DNA from: Novipirellula artificiosorum
GTDB lineage: Bacteria > Planctomycetota > Planctomycetia > Pirellulales > Pirellulaceae
Direction of reading: 5' to 3'
Length of the DNA: 64,000 nucleotides
Assembly: GCF_007860135.1 (NCBI RefSeq)
Contig: NZ_SJPV01000007.1
Location: forward strand, 81,823-145,822
The stretch's first letter is position 1, and each line of letters starts with the position of its first letter. The notes below the pieces were generated by a model, which was given only the letters and a program-made list of their open reading frames with translations, searched no databases and had not been told where the DNA came from. A program made the position numbers and the translations under genes. Of this stretch, positions 55,807 to 64,000 are shown piece by piece.

Positions 55807-57743
55807 ACGTCGCCGAATTGCCAGACCGATTTGTAGGCATCGTGCTTTTCGAAGTAGCTCAACATGGATGCATAGAAATCGTTGGCCCCCAAGGTCGCAC
55901 TGTCTCCGACCATGATCAGTTTTCGCCGCGCTCGGGTCATGGCCACATTGGTCCGGCGGGTATCCGCCAAGAAACCGATCTCTCCGCGATCGTTGCTACG
56001 AACCATGGTCAGCAGCACTGCTTCCTTTTCGCGGCCTTGGAAACCGTCCACAGTATCGATCTCAAGGTCGGGAAGTTCCATTCGTGATCGGATCGTGCGC
56101 ACTTGAGCCGCGTAGGGAGCGATCACTGCGATTTGATCCGCCTCAACTCCCGCCTCGAGCAGTTCACGTATCAAGCGGATGATCAAGTTCGCTTCTTTCG
56201 GATTCAGTTTGCTTTCCCCGTCGGGCTCAAGCTGTTCGTCGAATTCCGCACCCGCCGTGTCAATAAACTCGATCGGTGTCGTTGTCGAGTCTGTTTCGAT
56301 CACACCGGGCAAATCACACAGCCGATGGGATCGTACCGACGCATCCGCTTGCAACGTCCCTTGATAGAACGTTTCGGAGGAGAACTGCATGATGCTTTGG
56401 TGCATGCGGTATTGGACAATCAGCCGTCGAAAAACCGATTCGCCTTCGCGCTGCACCAATCGCTGCATCAGGGAATCCCGCATGCCAGCCTTGGCTGCCT
56501 CGTCACTCAGCACGGTGGGCGGCAATTGACAGTGATCGCCTGCGAAAATGATCCGGTCCGCTCGCAAAACAGCTTGCCATACACTGGGCTGCGTGCACTG
56601 ACACGCTTCGTCGACAACGACCAAATCAAATTCACGGTCCGCGAGCAGATCATCGTCAATCGTTGTCGTCGTACAAACCACATCGGCGCCGTCGATCACG
56701 CTCTGGATCACACTGCGTTCGAGCGACCGAATTTGTCCACGAAGTTGGCCTGCTTCGGCATACAGTTCACCTCGGCGGCGATACCCTTCGCGGCCGCGTG
56801 GCTTCTTTGACGCGGCTCGCATCAATTGTTCAAGTTCGCGTCGCATGTCACGAATCACGTCGGTCGAAGGATCGGCATCGACAAGTTCGTCAAGCGTATG
56901 GCCACGTAGGGATTCAAACACACGCGCGGGATGGCCAACGCGAAGAACATTGGGCATGATCGCAACGAGTCGCTCGAGCAGGTTGTCGACCGCCGTGTTG
57001 CTTGGTGCGCATGCGAGCACTCGGTCGCCACGAGCGACTGCTTGGTAGATTACCTCCGCGATGGTGGTTGTTTTTCCGGTTCCTGGGGGGCCATGCAGGA
57101 TGGCGACGTCCTGTGCAGACAAGGCGAACCGCACGGCGTCTTGCTGTGGCGGATTCAGTTCGGTCAGGAATCGAATCTCAGGCATGTCGCTGAACCGAAT
57201 CGGCCGCAGTCCCAGTAGCGCGTCGCGAAGTCGCCCGGTACGCTTGTTAGCGGATTGAGCCTTCGCCATGGCGGCCAATTGGCGTCGTCGCGTGGTCTCG
57301 TCAGGGGACAAGTCGATGCGAAACAGCGAACCGCTGGGCCACTGCTCGGTGGCAACTTGGATCGAATCACGTTTTCGACGACTGACGACGCCCGCTACAC
57401 CTTCGTCCGAGGGATCGCCTCCGTCCGAAACGACGACCGGGGCGCCCACCTTTAACCGGTTCATCGGGAGTGATTCACCGTTCGGCTTGGCAAAATCGAG
57501 CAACAATCGGCCGGCCAACCCCGTTTGGTGGTCGTTCATCCGCATCGACACAAGCGTTTCGCCCGTGCTTTCGACGTCTCGCTGCGAACGGATCTGGCGG
57601 CGCCGGGCCAAACGCGCGCGTTCGGCTTCGCCTTCTAAGTCGAGCCAGTGGCCGAGAATCTCAAAATAGTCTTCTGGGGAGGTGCTATCTTGGAGTACTT
57701 TCAATCCGCCACCGAAGTTGTTAGGACGAGAACGAGGTGTCAT
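55803..57743 (-). CDS. Superfamily 1 helicase (Upf1/IGHMBP2-like)
   Basis: The 646-residue protein has an N-terminal beta-barrel-like part (GLAGRLLLDFAK, VGAPVVVSD) and helicase motifs: FALSAQDVAILHGPPGTGKTTTIAEV (Q motif and Walker A), CAPSNTAVDNL (Ia), VVDEACQCTQPS (Walker B), FAGDHCQLPP (III), VQYRMHQ (IV), IDTVDGFQGREKEAVLLTMVRSN (V) and VAMTRARRKLIMVGD (VI). It is like bacterial DNA2/NAM7-type helicases. ATG 57743 is chosen over TTG 57761. The stop overlaps that of the P-type ATPase gene by three bases, leaving no room for a terminator. Confidence 0.9.
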   Translation of the reverse strand: MTPRSRPNNFGGGLKVLQDSTSPEDYFEILGHWLDLEGEAERARLARRRQIRSQRDVESTGETLVSMRMNDHQTGLAGRLLLDFAKPNGESLPMNRLKVGAPVVVSDGGDPSDEGVAGVVSRRKRDSIQVATEQWPSGSLFRIDLSPDETTRRRQLAAMAKAQSANKRTGRLRDALLGLRPIRFSDMPEIRFLTELNPPQQDAVRFALSAQDVAILHGPPGTGKTTTIAEVIYQAVARGDRVLACAPSNTAVDNLLERLVAIMPNVLRVGHPARVFESLRGHTLDELVDADPSTDVIRDMRRELEQLMRAASKKPRGREGYRRRGELYAEAGQLRGQIRSLERSVIQSVIDGADVVCTTTTIDDDLLADREFDLVVVDEACQCTQPSVWQAVLRADRIIFAGDHCQLPPTVLSDEAAKAGMRDSLMQRLVQREGESVFRRLIVQYRMHQSIMQFSSETFYQGTLQADASVRSHRLCDLPGVIETDSTTTPIEFIDTAGAEFDEQLEPDGESKLNPKEANLIIRLIRELLEAGVEADQIAVIAPYAAQVRTIRSRMELPDLEIDTVDGFQGREKEAVLLTMVRSNDRGEIGFLADTRRTNVAMTRARRKLIMVGDSATLGANDFYASMLSYFEKHDAYKSVWQFGDV

Positions 57744-57840
57744 CGTGCGGCACGGCCGCAAGCGAAACGAGCTACCGCTCGAATCACGTTGGCCCGCTCC
57801 CGTTGGTCGCTAGGATCGTGTTGTGATAACATCAAATTCG

Positions 57841-58197
57841 ATGACAATCGATTTAGAGTGGCTTGGTCGATGGCGTGACAAGAGGGAATTCGCCCTCCGA
57901 ATAGACGATGGAGCTTTGCTGGCGATGTTACTTGGGCTGACAATTTGGACACTGGCGGCCAGTGTCGTGACGGCGGTTCTCTACGCTTGGGACAAACGGG
58001 CGGCAGCAAAGCATCGCCGGCGAATTGCCGAGCGAACGTTGTTGGGATGGTCGGTCGTTGGAGGATGGCCGGGTGGGTGGATGGCCAGCCGCATCCTTCG
58101 TCACAAAACGCTCAAACGGAGCTACCGAATTCGCTTTGTGATCTGCGCGTTGGTCAATGTGGCGGTGGTTGCCACCGTTTGGCACCGGTTCGGATAG
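57841..58197 (+). CDS. DUF1294 membrane protein
   Basis: The 118-residue product has two to three hydrophobic helices and the DUF1294 signature: LYAWDKRAA, RRIAERTLLGWSVVGGWPGGWMASRILRHKT and SYRIRF. Function is unknown. ATG 57841 gives the usual size; a GTG at 57823 is possible. It diverges from the helicase gene and converges on the dehydrogenase gene with a 24-bp gap. Confidence 0.82.
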   Translation: MTIDLEWLGRWRDKREFALRIDDGALLAMLLGLTIWTLAASVVTAVLYAWDKRAAAKHRRRIAERTLLGWSVVGGWPGGWMASRILRHKTLKRSYRIRFVICALVNVAVVATVWHRFG

Positions 58198-58221
58198 GCG
58201 TTTCAGCGTGTCAAGGATTCC

Positions 58222-59316
58222 TTATGCATTCAACTGCTGTGAATCGAGGATCTTTTGTAGCGATGAGGAAACGGCATCGGTCAATTGCGTTGTCGACATC
58301 TTGCCTCCCATATCCGGTGTTCGATGACTTGGGTCGCTCAGCACTTCGCTGACCGCAGTCTCCAAGGCAACCGCGGCGCGGTGCGTTTCGGTATGGTCGA
58401 GCCATTCCAGCATCATCGCGGCGGATAGGATCATGGCGATCGGGTTGGCGATCCCTTGCCCCGCGATGTCGGGCGCGGAGCCATGTGACGGTTGGAACAC
58501 GGCTGCGTCTTCACCGATATCGGCTGACGGTGCCATTCCCATTCCGCCGACCAATCCAGCGGCCAAGTCGCTCAGGATGTCTCCGAACATATTCTCGGTC
58601 ACCATCACGTCAAACGCATCGGGTTTTCGGACCATGAACAGCGAAGCCGCGTCAACGTACACATGTTCGGGTGTGATATCAGGATAATCCTTAGCGACTT
58701 GATCGAAGATATGACGGAAATAGACCATCGAGGAAAGCACGTTTGCTTTGTCGATCAGCGACACCTTCTTGGCTTTGTTCCGCTTTCGAGCCAGATCGAA
58801 TGCCAACCGGCAAACCCGTTCGGCACCGACTCGCGAAATCCGCAATTCGTTGATGGCTTCGTCGGCATCCAGATCCGCCACCACGTCACGACCATAAAAT
58901 AGCCCCTCGGTGCTTTCCCGAACCAACACAAAATCGATCTCGTCCTTTCCGTAGCCTTTGAGCGGCGTATCGGATTCGTGATACAACCGGATCGGACGAA
59001 TGCCACCGAACAGTTGCAATCGTTCGCGAAGGTCCAATTGGGGTGCGATTTCTTTGCCGTTGGGGTAGCGAACGTTCGGCAGTCCCATTGCCCCAAGTAG
59101 CACGGCATCACTGGTTCGGCAGGCTTCGAAGGTCGACTCCGGTAGCGCGTTGCCGCTCCGTTGGTACTCGCCGACACCAACACGATGCTCGGCCAAGTCA
59201 AACTTGACTCCGCTGAGATAGGGTTCCATTTCCCGCAGCAAGCGGACCGCTTGGTCGGTGACCTCGGGGCCAATGCCATCCCCTCCGAGAACAACAATTT
59301 TGAAGGTTTTAATCAT
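58222..59316 (-). CDS. Isopropylmalate/isocitrate-type beta-decarboxylating dehydrogenase
   Basis: The 364-residue protein has the family start IVVLGGDGIGPEVTDQAVRLL, the substrate loop DLRERLQLFGGIRPIRL with Arg residues that bind malate-type substrates, VRESTEGLFYG, IDKANVL, and the metal/NAD region VTENMFGDILSDLAAGLVGG with GSAPDIAGQGIANP. The family signature at the C-terminal side is intact. LeuB (3-isopropylmalate dehydrogenase) is the likely role, but tartrate/malate-type members cannot be excluded, and no other leu gene is near. Confidence 0.85.
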   Translation of the reverse strand: MIKTFKIVVLGGDGIGPEVTDQAVRLLREMEPYLSGVKFDLAEHRVGVGEYQRSGNALPESTFEACRTSDAVLLGAMGLPNVRYPNGKEIAPQLDLRERLQLFGGIRPIRLYHESDTPLKGYGKDEIDFVLVRESTEGLFYGRDVVADLDADEAINELRISRVGAERVCRLAFDLARKRNKAKKVSLIDKANVLSSMVYFRHIFDQVAKDYPDITPEHVYVDAASLFMVRKPDAFDVMVTENMFGDILSDLAAGLVGGMGMAPSADIGEDAAVFQPSHGSAPDIAGQGIANPIAMILSAAMMLEWLDHTETHRAAVALETAVSEVLSDPSHRTPDMGGKMSTTQLTDAVSSSLQKILDSQQLNA

Positions 59317-59657
59317 GTGAGAACCGAAGTGCGATCGAAGCCAGGAAAGGATCGGTTGTTACAAAACCGAAGTGCATTTGAGTGCCATAACATGATCGAA
59401 ACGGCACTCGTTGACAAGCTGCTTGGAGGACGATCGGTCCCCTCGGTTCAAAAAGGGAGAGGCCCTGATTGCAGCGGCGTGAAAAGTTGCAACGATCTCG
59501 TTTTGCGGCTAAACTTGGGGTTCCTGCCAACTGACGCACGGGGTTTTCGGGCCGATTGAATGATTCGGCAGCGAGTCTCGGCGTTCTCCCAATCCTGTGT
59601 GCGTTCACACACGCCCCTTCACGCCTCTTGGGCAATCTCAAAACCGGAGCCAAACGG
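59317..59657. other. Divergent intergenic region (341 bp)
   Basis: The stretch separates the dehydrogenase start (minus strand) from the Gfo/Idh/MocA gene (plus strand) and should hold promoters for both. No gene or clear structure is seen. An in-frame extension of the plus-strand gene back to 59556 is not supported. Confidence 0.4.
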
Positions 59658-61136
59658 ATGAACCGACCTACTGAAAAAGCAACGCGTCGTCATTTTATTA
59701 AGAACGCCTCGGCGGTCGCTGCAGCCGCATCCGTGGTTTCCACGTCAGCCAAGCCTGCACGAGCGGCCACGGCGGGGGCGAACGATCGGCTCCGGATTGG
59801 CTTCATTGGGCCGGGTGGCCGAGGATTCGGTGCCCATGTGAAGAAACTTTGCGAACTTCATGCGGACGGCCGCAAGATTGATTTGGTGGCGGTGGCCGAA
59901 GTGTACGAGAATCAGCGTGACAAAGTGGCTGACCACATTAAGGAAAACACGGGAACCGATCCATCACGTTATGTCGATTACACGGAAATGATCGAGAAAG
60001 AGAATCTCGATGCGGTCTGCATCGGGACTCCCGACCATTGGCATCATAAACAAACGGTCGATTCGATCCGCGCCGGTCTTCACGTTTACTGTGAGAAGCC
60101 GATGACGAAGACGGTCGAAGAGGCTTTTGATGTCGAGAAGGTCTGGCGTGAATCCGGCAAGGTCATGCAGGTGGGGGTCCAATCGACCAGTTTGCCGGTT
60201 TGGGATGAAGTGCGAGAATTGCTTCAACAGGGGAAACTAGGAAAAGTCCTTGGGTTTCAAACGGAGTACTTTCGCAACAGTGATGTAGGGCAGTGGCGTT
60301 ACTACCAGCTTGAAAAGTCGATGACGCCCAAATCCATCGATTGGGATCGCTGGCTTGGTAAAGAGCATGACCTTGCACCTGAGATGCCGTTTGATCGCGA
60401 AGTCTACAAACAGTGGCGTCGATTTTGGCCATTCGGCAGCGGTATGTACACGGACTTGTTTGTGCACCGAACGACCGCGATGTTGAAAGCAACCGGTTTG
60501 CGATTGCCAGGGCGGGTGGTAGGCGCCGGCGGTATTTTTATGGAATACGACGGACGCAGTGTTCCCGATGTGGCGACCGTTGTCGCGGATTTCAACGAAG
60601 GAGTCCAAGGACTTGTCACCGCAACGATGTGCAATCAGGAGTCACGAATCAATCAATTGATTCGTGGGCACTACGGAACCTTCGAATTTGGCAATGGCGA
60701 AGGATTTGATGGATTCGATTTTGTGGCAGAGCGGCCTCAGGTGACTCATCAGCGCAGCTACGTGGACAAGCGATATGCGACCACGCCTGTTGGCGATACC
60801 ACGAAATCGCATTTTGCAAATTGGATCGATGCGATCGAAGCAGACAACCCGGCAATGTGTAACAATCCGCCGGATTTAGGAGCCGCTGCGATCGCGGTGG
60901 TGATCTTGGGTGCACAGAGCTACCGCAACGGCGAAGTCTACTTTATCAATCCTGACAGCCGTGAGATTTCGACCAAGGATCCTGGTTGGGCGAAGCAATG
61001 GGAACAGCTTTCAACGGCCCGAGCCGAGCCCCGGCACATTCCCGGTTGGACGGCTGGCGAATTTGGCAGTACGCTTCAAGATCCGGAATACATGAATTTG
61101 GCAGGGCCGTGGGTAGACGGAACCGATCCCGGCTAG
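59658..61136 (+). CDS. Tat-exported Gfo/Idh/MocA family oxidoreductase
   Basis: The 492-residue protein starts at ATG 59658 with a twin-Arg signal (TRRHFIKNAS, residues 9-18, then an Ala-rich stretch). The NAD-binding fold follows (LRIGFIGPGGRGFGAH), then VAEVYENQRD, CIGTPDHWHHKQTVD and YCEKPMTK. The C-terminal domain holds DLFVHRTTAMLKATG with a family His. Planctomycetes carry many such secreted members, some of which make 3-keto sugars. The next gene encodes a 3-keto-disaccharide-hydrolase-like domain, which agrees with that role. Confidence 0.87.
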   Translation: MNRPTEKATRRHFIKNASAVAAAASVVSTSAKPARAATAGANDRLRIGFIGPGGRGFGAHVKKLCELHADGRKIDLVAVAEVYENQRDKVADHIKENTGTDPSRYVDYTEMIEKENLDAVCIGTPDHWHHKQTVDSIRAGLHVYCEKPMTKTVEEAFDVEKVWRESGKVMQVGVQSTSLPVWDEVRELLQQGKLGKVLGFQTEYFRNSDVGQWRYYQLEKSMTPKSIDWDRWLGKEHDLAPEMPFDREVYKQWRRFWPFGSGMYTDLFVHRTTAMLKATGLRLPGRVVGAGGIFMEYDGRSVPDVATVVADFNEGVQGLVTATMCNQESRINQLIRGHYGTFEFGNGEGFDGFDFVAERPQVTHQRSYVDKRYATTPVGDTTKSHFANWIDAIEADNPAMCNNPPDLGAAAIAVVILGAQSYRNGEVYFINPDSREISTKDPGWAKQWEQLSTARAEPRHIPGWTAGEFGSTLQDPEYMNLAGPWVDGTDPG

Positions 61137-61203
61137 TATTGATAAGATCAAGTTCCTGTCAGATTACTTCCTCCCCACTGTCCTCGAAACAGAGTCATTC
61201 GTT

Positions 61204-62274
61204 ATGAAGAATCGGTTTGCACGGTTATTGCTGGTCGCTGCATCGCTCTCGGTGCCTCACACTCTGTTGGCGGAGGAAGGTGATCGCAGCGTGACCAAGT
61301 CGTTGCCGCGGGTTCAGCGGATTGCTAACTACTTGAGCGGATCAAAATTTGTGGGCCGCTTTACTGTTGACGGTGACAAGGATGCTTCGCCAAAGACCGA
61401 AGAGTACACGATCAGCAAATGTGAAAAGCTGCCGGCAGACGACATGTACCGTTTGACAGCTCGGATCAAGTATGGGGATGTTGATAGCGAAGTACCAATT
61501 GACCTGAAGATCCTTTGGGCGGGTGACACACCCGTGATGACGCTCGATGCTTTGATCATTCCTGGCATGGGAACGTTTGACGCCCGCGTCGCGATACAAA
61601 ACGGTCGCTATGCGGGGACCTGGCAACATGGTGAAAAGGGAGGGCACCTGTTCGGCATAATCGAGGCGGACATGAACCCGCCTGCCGATGGACCATCAGT
61701 CGTTGTTTTTGAAGAGGATTTCGAGAAGGGCCTGGATCGATGGGAGATCTTGGATCCAGGGACGTGGCAGTTGAGCAAGAAGGATGGCAACACGACCTTA
61801 GAGATCACCGCTCGGGAAAGTGCCTACGAACCACCGGTGCGAAGTCCTTTTCATGTCGCTTTGATTCGCGATTTGGAGCTGCAAGACTTTGACATCACCT
61901 TTCGTGTCCGCAGCACGAAGGACACCGGGAACCACCGCGATTGTTGTGTCTTCTTCTGCTATCAAGACGACCAGCATTTCTACTATGTGCATCTGGGGGC
62001 AAAACCAGATCCCCACAGTGGTCAGATCATGATCGTCAAGGAAGCACCCCGATTGGCGCTCACCCAAAATGAGTCATTGACGGCGTGGGACAATGAATGG
62101 CACACGGTGCGTGTCGCCCGCGATTCACAGTCTGGGACGATCGAGGTCTTTTTTGACGACATGGAAACTCCCCACATGCAAGTTACGGACAAGTCATTCT
62201 CGAAAGGTCGTATTGGAATCGGATCGTTCGACGACATGGATGAATTTGATGATCTCGTTATTCGAAAGAAGTAG
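61204..62274 (+). CDS. Secreted 3-keto-disaccharide hydrolase-like (DUF1080-type) protein
   Basis: The 356-residue product has a Sec signal (1-23, ending LLAEEG), a first beta-rich part (24-150, SGSKFVGRFTVDG), and a concanavalin A-like jelly roll (about 165-356): FEEDFEKGLDRWEILDPGTWQL, LQDFDITFRVRS, HFYYVHLG and GRIGIGSFDDMDEFDDLVIR, as in DUF1080 (3-keto-disaccharide hydrolase) domains. It lies 67 bp after the Gfo/Idh/MocA gene and probably acts with it on keto-sugars in the periplasm. Confidence 0.78.
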   Translation: MKNRFARLLLVAASLSVPHTLLAEEGDRSVTKSLPRVQRIANYLSGSKFVGRFTVDGDKDASPKTEEYTISKCEKLPADDMYRLTARIKYGDVDSEVPIDLKILWAGDTPVMTLDALIIPGMGTFDARVAIQNGRYAGTWQHGEKGGHLFGIIEADMNPPADGPSVVVFEEDFEKGLDRWEILDPGTWQLSKKDGNTTLEITARESAYEPPVRSPFHVALIRDLELQDFDITFRVRSTKDTGNHRDCCVFFCYQDDQHFYYVHLGAKPDPHSGQIMIVKEAPRLALTQNESLTAWDNEWHTVRVARDSQSGTIEVFFDDMETPHMQVTDKSFSKGRIGIGSFDDMDEFDDLVIRKK

Positions 62275-62286
62275 GGTTTCTTCACT

Positions 62287-62721
62287 ATGTCGCTGAGTAT
62301 TATGCGACGCTTTTCGTTTTGCGCCGGTCATCGCTTGGTCGGCCATGAAGGGAAATGTCAGAATCTGCACGGCCACAATTATGTGGTGGAGATTTGCGTT
62401 ACGGGTCAGCAGCAAGACGCGGTGGGGCGGATCTTAGACTTCAAGCTGCTAAAAGAACGCTGTAAGGGTTGGCTCGACGATAACTGGGATCACACCTTTA
62501 TCTTGTGGGACCAAGATCACAACGGGCTCGATGCGATTCGGCAATCGGAACCGCATCGGATCTATGAATTGTCGACGAACCCAACGGCCGAGAACATGGC
62601 GATCCATTTGCTTTACGATGTCTGCCCGAAAATCTTGGACGGGACGGGAGCCACGGCCTTCAAAGTTCGGTTGTGGGAAAGCGAAGAAACGTGCGCCGAA
62701 GTCGAGCTGGATCAGCCTTAG
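62287..62721 (+). CDS. queD: 6-carboxytetrahydropterin synthase (QueD / PTPS family)
   Basis: The 144-residue protein has the QueD pattern: FSFCAGHRL with a zinc His, GKCQNLHGHNY with the catalytic Cys and two zinc His, ILDFKLLK, WDHTFIL, TNPTAENMAIHLL and VRLWESEETCAEV. QueD turns dihydroneopterin triphosphate into carboxytetrahydropterin in the queuosine/7-deazaguanine pathway. No other que gene lies nearby. ATG 62287 is 12 bp after the previous stop, so it may be co-transcribed. Confidence 0.88.
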   Translation: MSLSIMRRFSFCAGHRLVGHEGKCQNLHGHNYVVEICVTGQQQDAVGRILDFKLLKERCKGWLDDNWDHTFILWDQDHNGLDAIRQSEPHRIYELSTNPTAENMAIHLLYDVCPKILDGTGATAFKVRLWESEETCAEVELDQP

Positions 62722-62920
62722 AAAGGTCTCAACCGTTACATTCGGTCGATTCTGCCATGGCAGCGAGGATTTGAGTGAAAACCGTTTTCGGAGCAGCGAT
62801 TCGCAGGAGACGTTGATTACGCTTGGATTCTCGGAGGCTTCACGGCTGAGGGCTTCACGGCCTCTCGCAGGCAACACCTCTCGAAGACAACCCGGTCAAG
62901 CGAGTTCCAGGAGTCGCTGA

Positions 62921-64000
62921 GTGAACGCCGCATCCACCGATTCGATCGACACGCCCAACAACGGCTCGGCAAGTCCGACGGCGTCCGCGGATGTGAATGC
63001 GTTGGTCAAATCGCTTGCGGCGAAACACACTGCACGCAGCGCATTTGTTCAAGCCCTTGCGACTCATCTGCAAAGGGCATTTGGCGTTGGGTTGGTTGCA
63101 ATCGATGGTGCGGATTGGAATCAACCCATCATGTTGGTAGCGGACGAGACGCTGGGTCAGTCCGTTCACCGCAACTCGATTCGCCAATCACTTAAGCTTG
63201 CCACGGTGACGCCGGTTGCGTGTGACTTAGCGTTAATAGATCCCTTGGTTGCCAGCGGTTCGCAGGATCCATCGCCGTCCGAGACGCAGGCGGTGCGGGC
63301 GTACCGCGTCGAATTGGCGCCGTCCCCCGACGCGGTTGCCGTACTTTTGATCCATCCTGTAGGTGACCGGCCTAGTCCAGCGCAGCAGCTACAAACCCTT
63401 CGCAAACTTGGCCTCTACGTGGAACCTGCAAGTCAGGCGATAAGCGACTTCAAAAGAAGTGAATGCATCGTGAACGACTCCGCGGCGGCTCCGGTTCACG
63501 TCGAGAGGGGGATTCCGACTCGAAATCACTTGTTGCACCTGCATCAGAGTTTGCAGGTCAACGCTACCGCGTATCGAATTGCGAACGAATCACGACGGTT
63601 GATTGGGTGCGACCGTTCGACCGTGCTGGTCATTCGTGGCAATAAGTTTCGTGTCCGAGCTGTTAGCGGAGTGGCTGTCATTGACCGTCGCAGCAACGCG
63701 ATTCGTTCGATCGAGAAACTGGTGAACCGGGCCGTTGTGATGGCACGCCCGCTGAGGCTGCCCGGCGAAGAATTGTTGCCACCTCAGATTCAATCTCCTC
63801 TTGATGAGTACCTTGATGAATGTGGCGTTGCCACCGCGATGATGTTGCCCCTGTTTGAATCAACGGTCGACGGTGCATTCGACGAAGCGGAATCGTTGCA
63901 AGCCGACTCGTTGAAACGAGACAGCAAGATGATCGGAGTGGTTTTAGCCGAGTCTTTTTCCGGTGTTCCCAATCAAGATGTTACTCAACCGATGACGATG
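62921..64000 (+). CDS. GAF-domain protein, N-terminal part (runs off the right edge)
   Basis: A GTG at 62921 with AGGAG seven bases upstream opens a frame of 360 codons with no stop to the window end; an in-frame TGA directly before the GTG fixes the start region. It begins with an Ala/Ser-rich segment, then a domain with SAFVQALATHLQRAFGVGLVAID, and from about residue 205 a GAF-like domain (QSLQVNATAYRIANESRRL, CDRSTVLVIRGNKFRVRAVSG). Planctomycete proteins of this kind often continue into a HlyD-type adaptor, but that part is not visible here. Confidence 0.75.
   Translation, partial: MNAASTDSIDTPNNGSASPTASADVNALVKSLAAKHTARSAFVQALATHLQRAFGVGLVAIDGADWNQPIMLVADETLGQSVHRNSIRQSLKLATVTPVACDLALIDPLVASGSQDPSPSETQAVRAYRVELAPSPDAVAVLLIHPVGDRPSPAQQLQTLRKLGLYVEPASQAISDFKRSECIVNDSAAAPVHVERGIPTRNHLLHLHQSLQVNATAYRIANESRRLIGCDRSTVLVIRGNKFRVRAVSGVAVIDRRSNAIRSIEKLVNRAVVMARPLRLPGEELLPPQIQSPLDEYLDECGVATAMMLPLFESTVDGAFDEAESLQADSLKRDSKMIGVVLAESFSGVPNQDVTQPMTM

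Overview
The window reads as a stretch of a planctomycete chromosome of the Pirellulaceae type (Rhodopirellula and relatives). Reasons: a secreted multidomain protein whose N-terminus carries the planctomycete LERR/LEPR-type motif, a Tat-signal Gfo/Idh/MocA dehydrogenase next to a 3-keto-disaccharide-hydrolase-like protein, MJ0042-type zinc-ribbon membrane proteins, prenyltransferase-repeat proteins with a membrane anchor, weak Shine-Dalgarno use, frequent GTG starts, and many short operons on alternating strands. The genus call is an inference from gene content; no rRNA is present.

Left end (1-9.7 kb) looks like part of a mobile island. A tyrosine recombinase (8184-9458) lies just beyond the 3' end of an initiator tRNA (9608-9681), and a second recombinase is cut by the left edge (1-312). 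Between them are a membrane protein, a PLP enzyme, a WD40/PDZ protein, and a module present twice (about 2848-4392 and 6663-8161). Each copy has a small protein of one family, a three-hairpin element whose stems differ by compensatory base changes, and a previously unlisted 35-aa membrane-tail peptide preceded by a 12-bp palindrome.

The 9.9-17.1 kb part holds housekeeping-type genes: a prenyltransferase-repeat protein, a zinc-ribbon membrane protein, a ROK regulator and five type II-secretion-like pseudopilins, the last ending in 28 Gly-Asn repeats. From 17.9 to 30.2 kb runs a co-directional Wzx/Wzy-type exopolysaccharide operon: priming sugar transferase, a three-gene amino-sugar set (dehydrogenase, N-acetyltransferase, aminotransferase), a Wzz/BY-kinase-like protein with a degenerate P-loop, polymerase, flippase and three family-4 glycosyltransferases. 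A 1079-aa secreted protein with dimethylformamidase-like, CBM-like and dockerin domains follows, then an FkbM methyltransferase.

From 49.2 down to 35.4 kb on the minus strand is a compact hybrid assembly line: FkbH-ACP-KS-AT polyketide synthase, a six-helix membrane protein, then ACP-aminotransferase-C-A-PCP-TE, translationally coupled to a FemAB-like acyltransferase. The domain order predicts a glyceryl starter, one malonyl extension, transamination to a beta-amino acid, coupling to one amino acid, and release by an unusual Cys-type TE. Its place beside the polysaccharide operon, with a polysaccharide deacetylase read divergently, suggests but does not prove a link to the cell surface.

The right end (50.6-64 kb) carries a long coiled-coil membrane protein, a copper-type P-type ATPase with YHS and heavy-metal domains, an Upf1-like helicase, a DUF1294 protein, a beta-decarboxylating dehydrogenase, the sugar dehydrogenase/keto-sugar pair, queD, and the start of a GAF-domain protein that runs off the edge.
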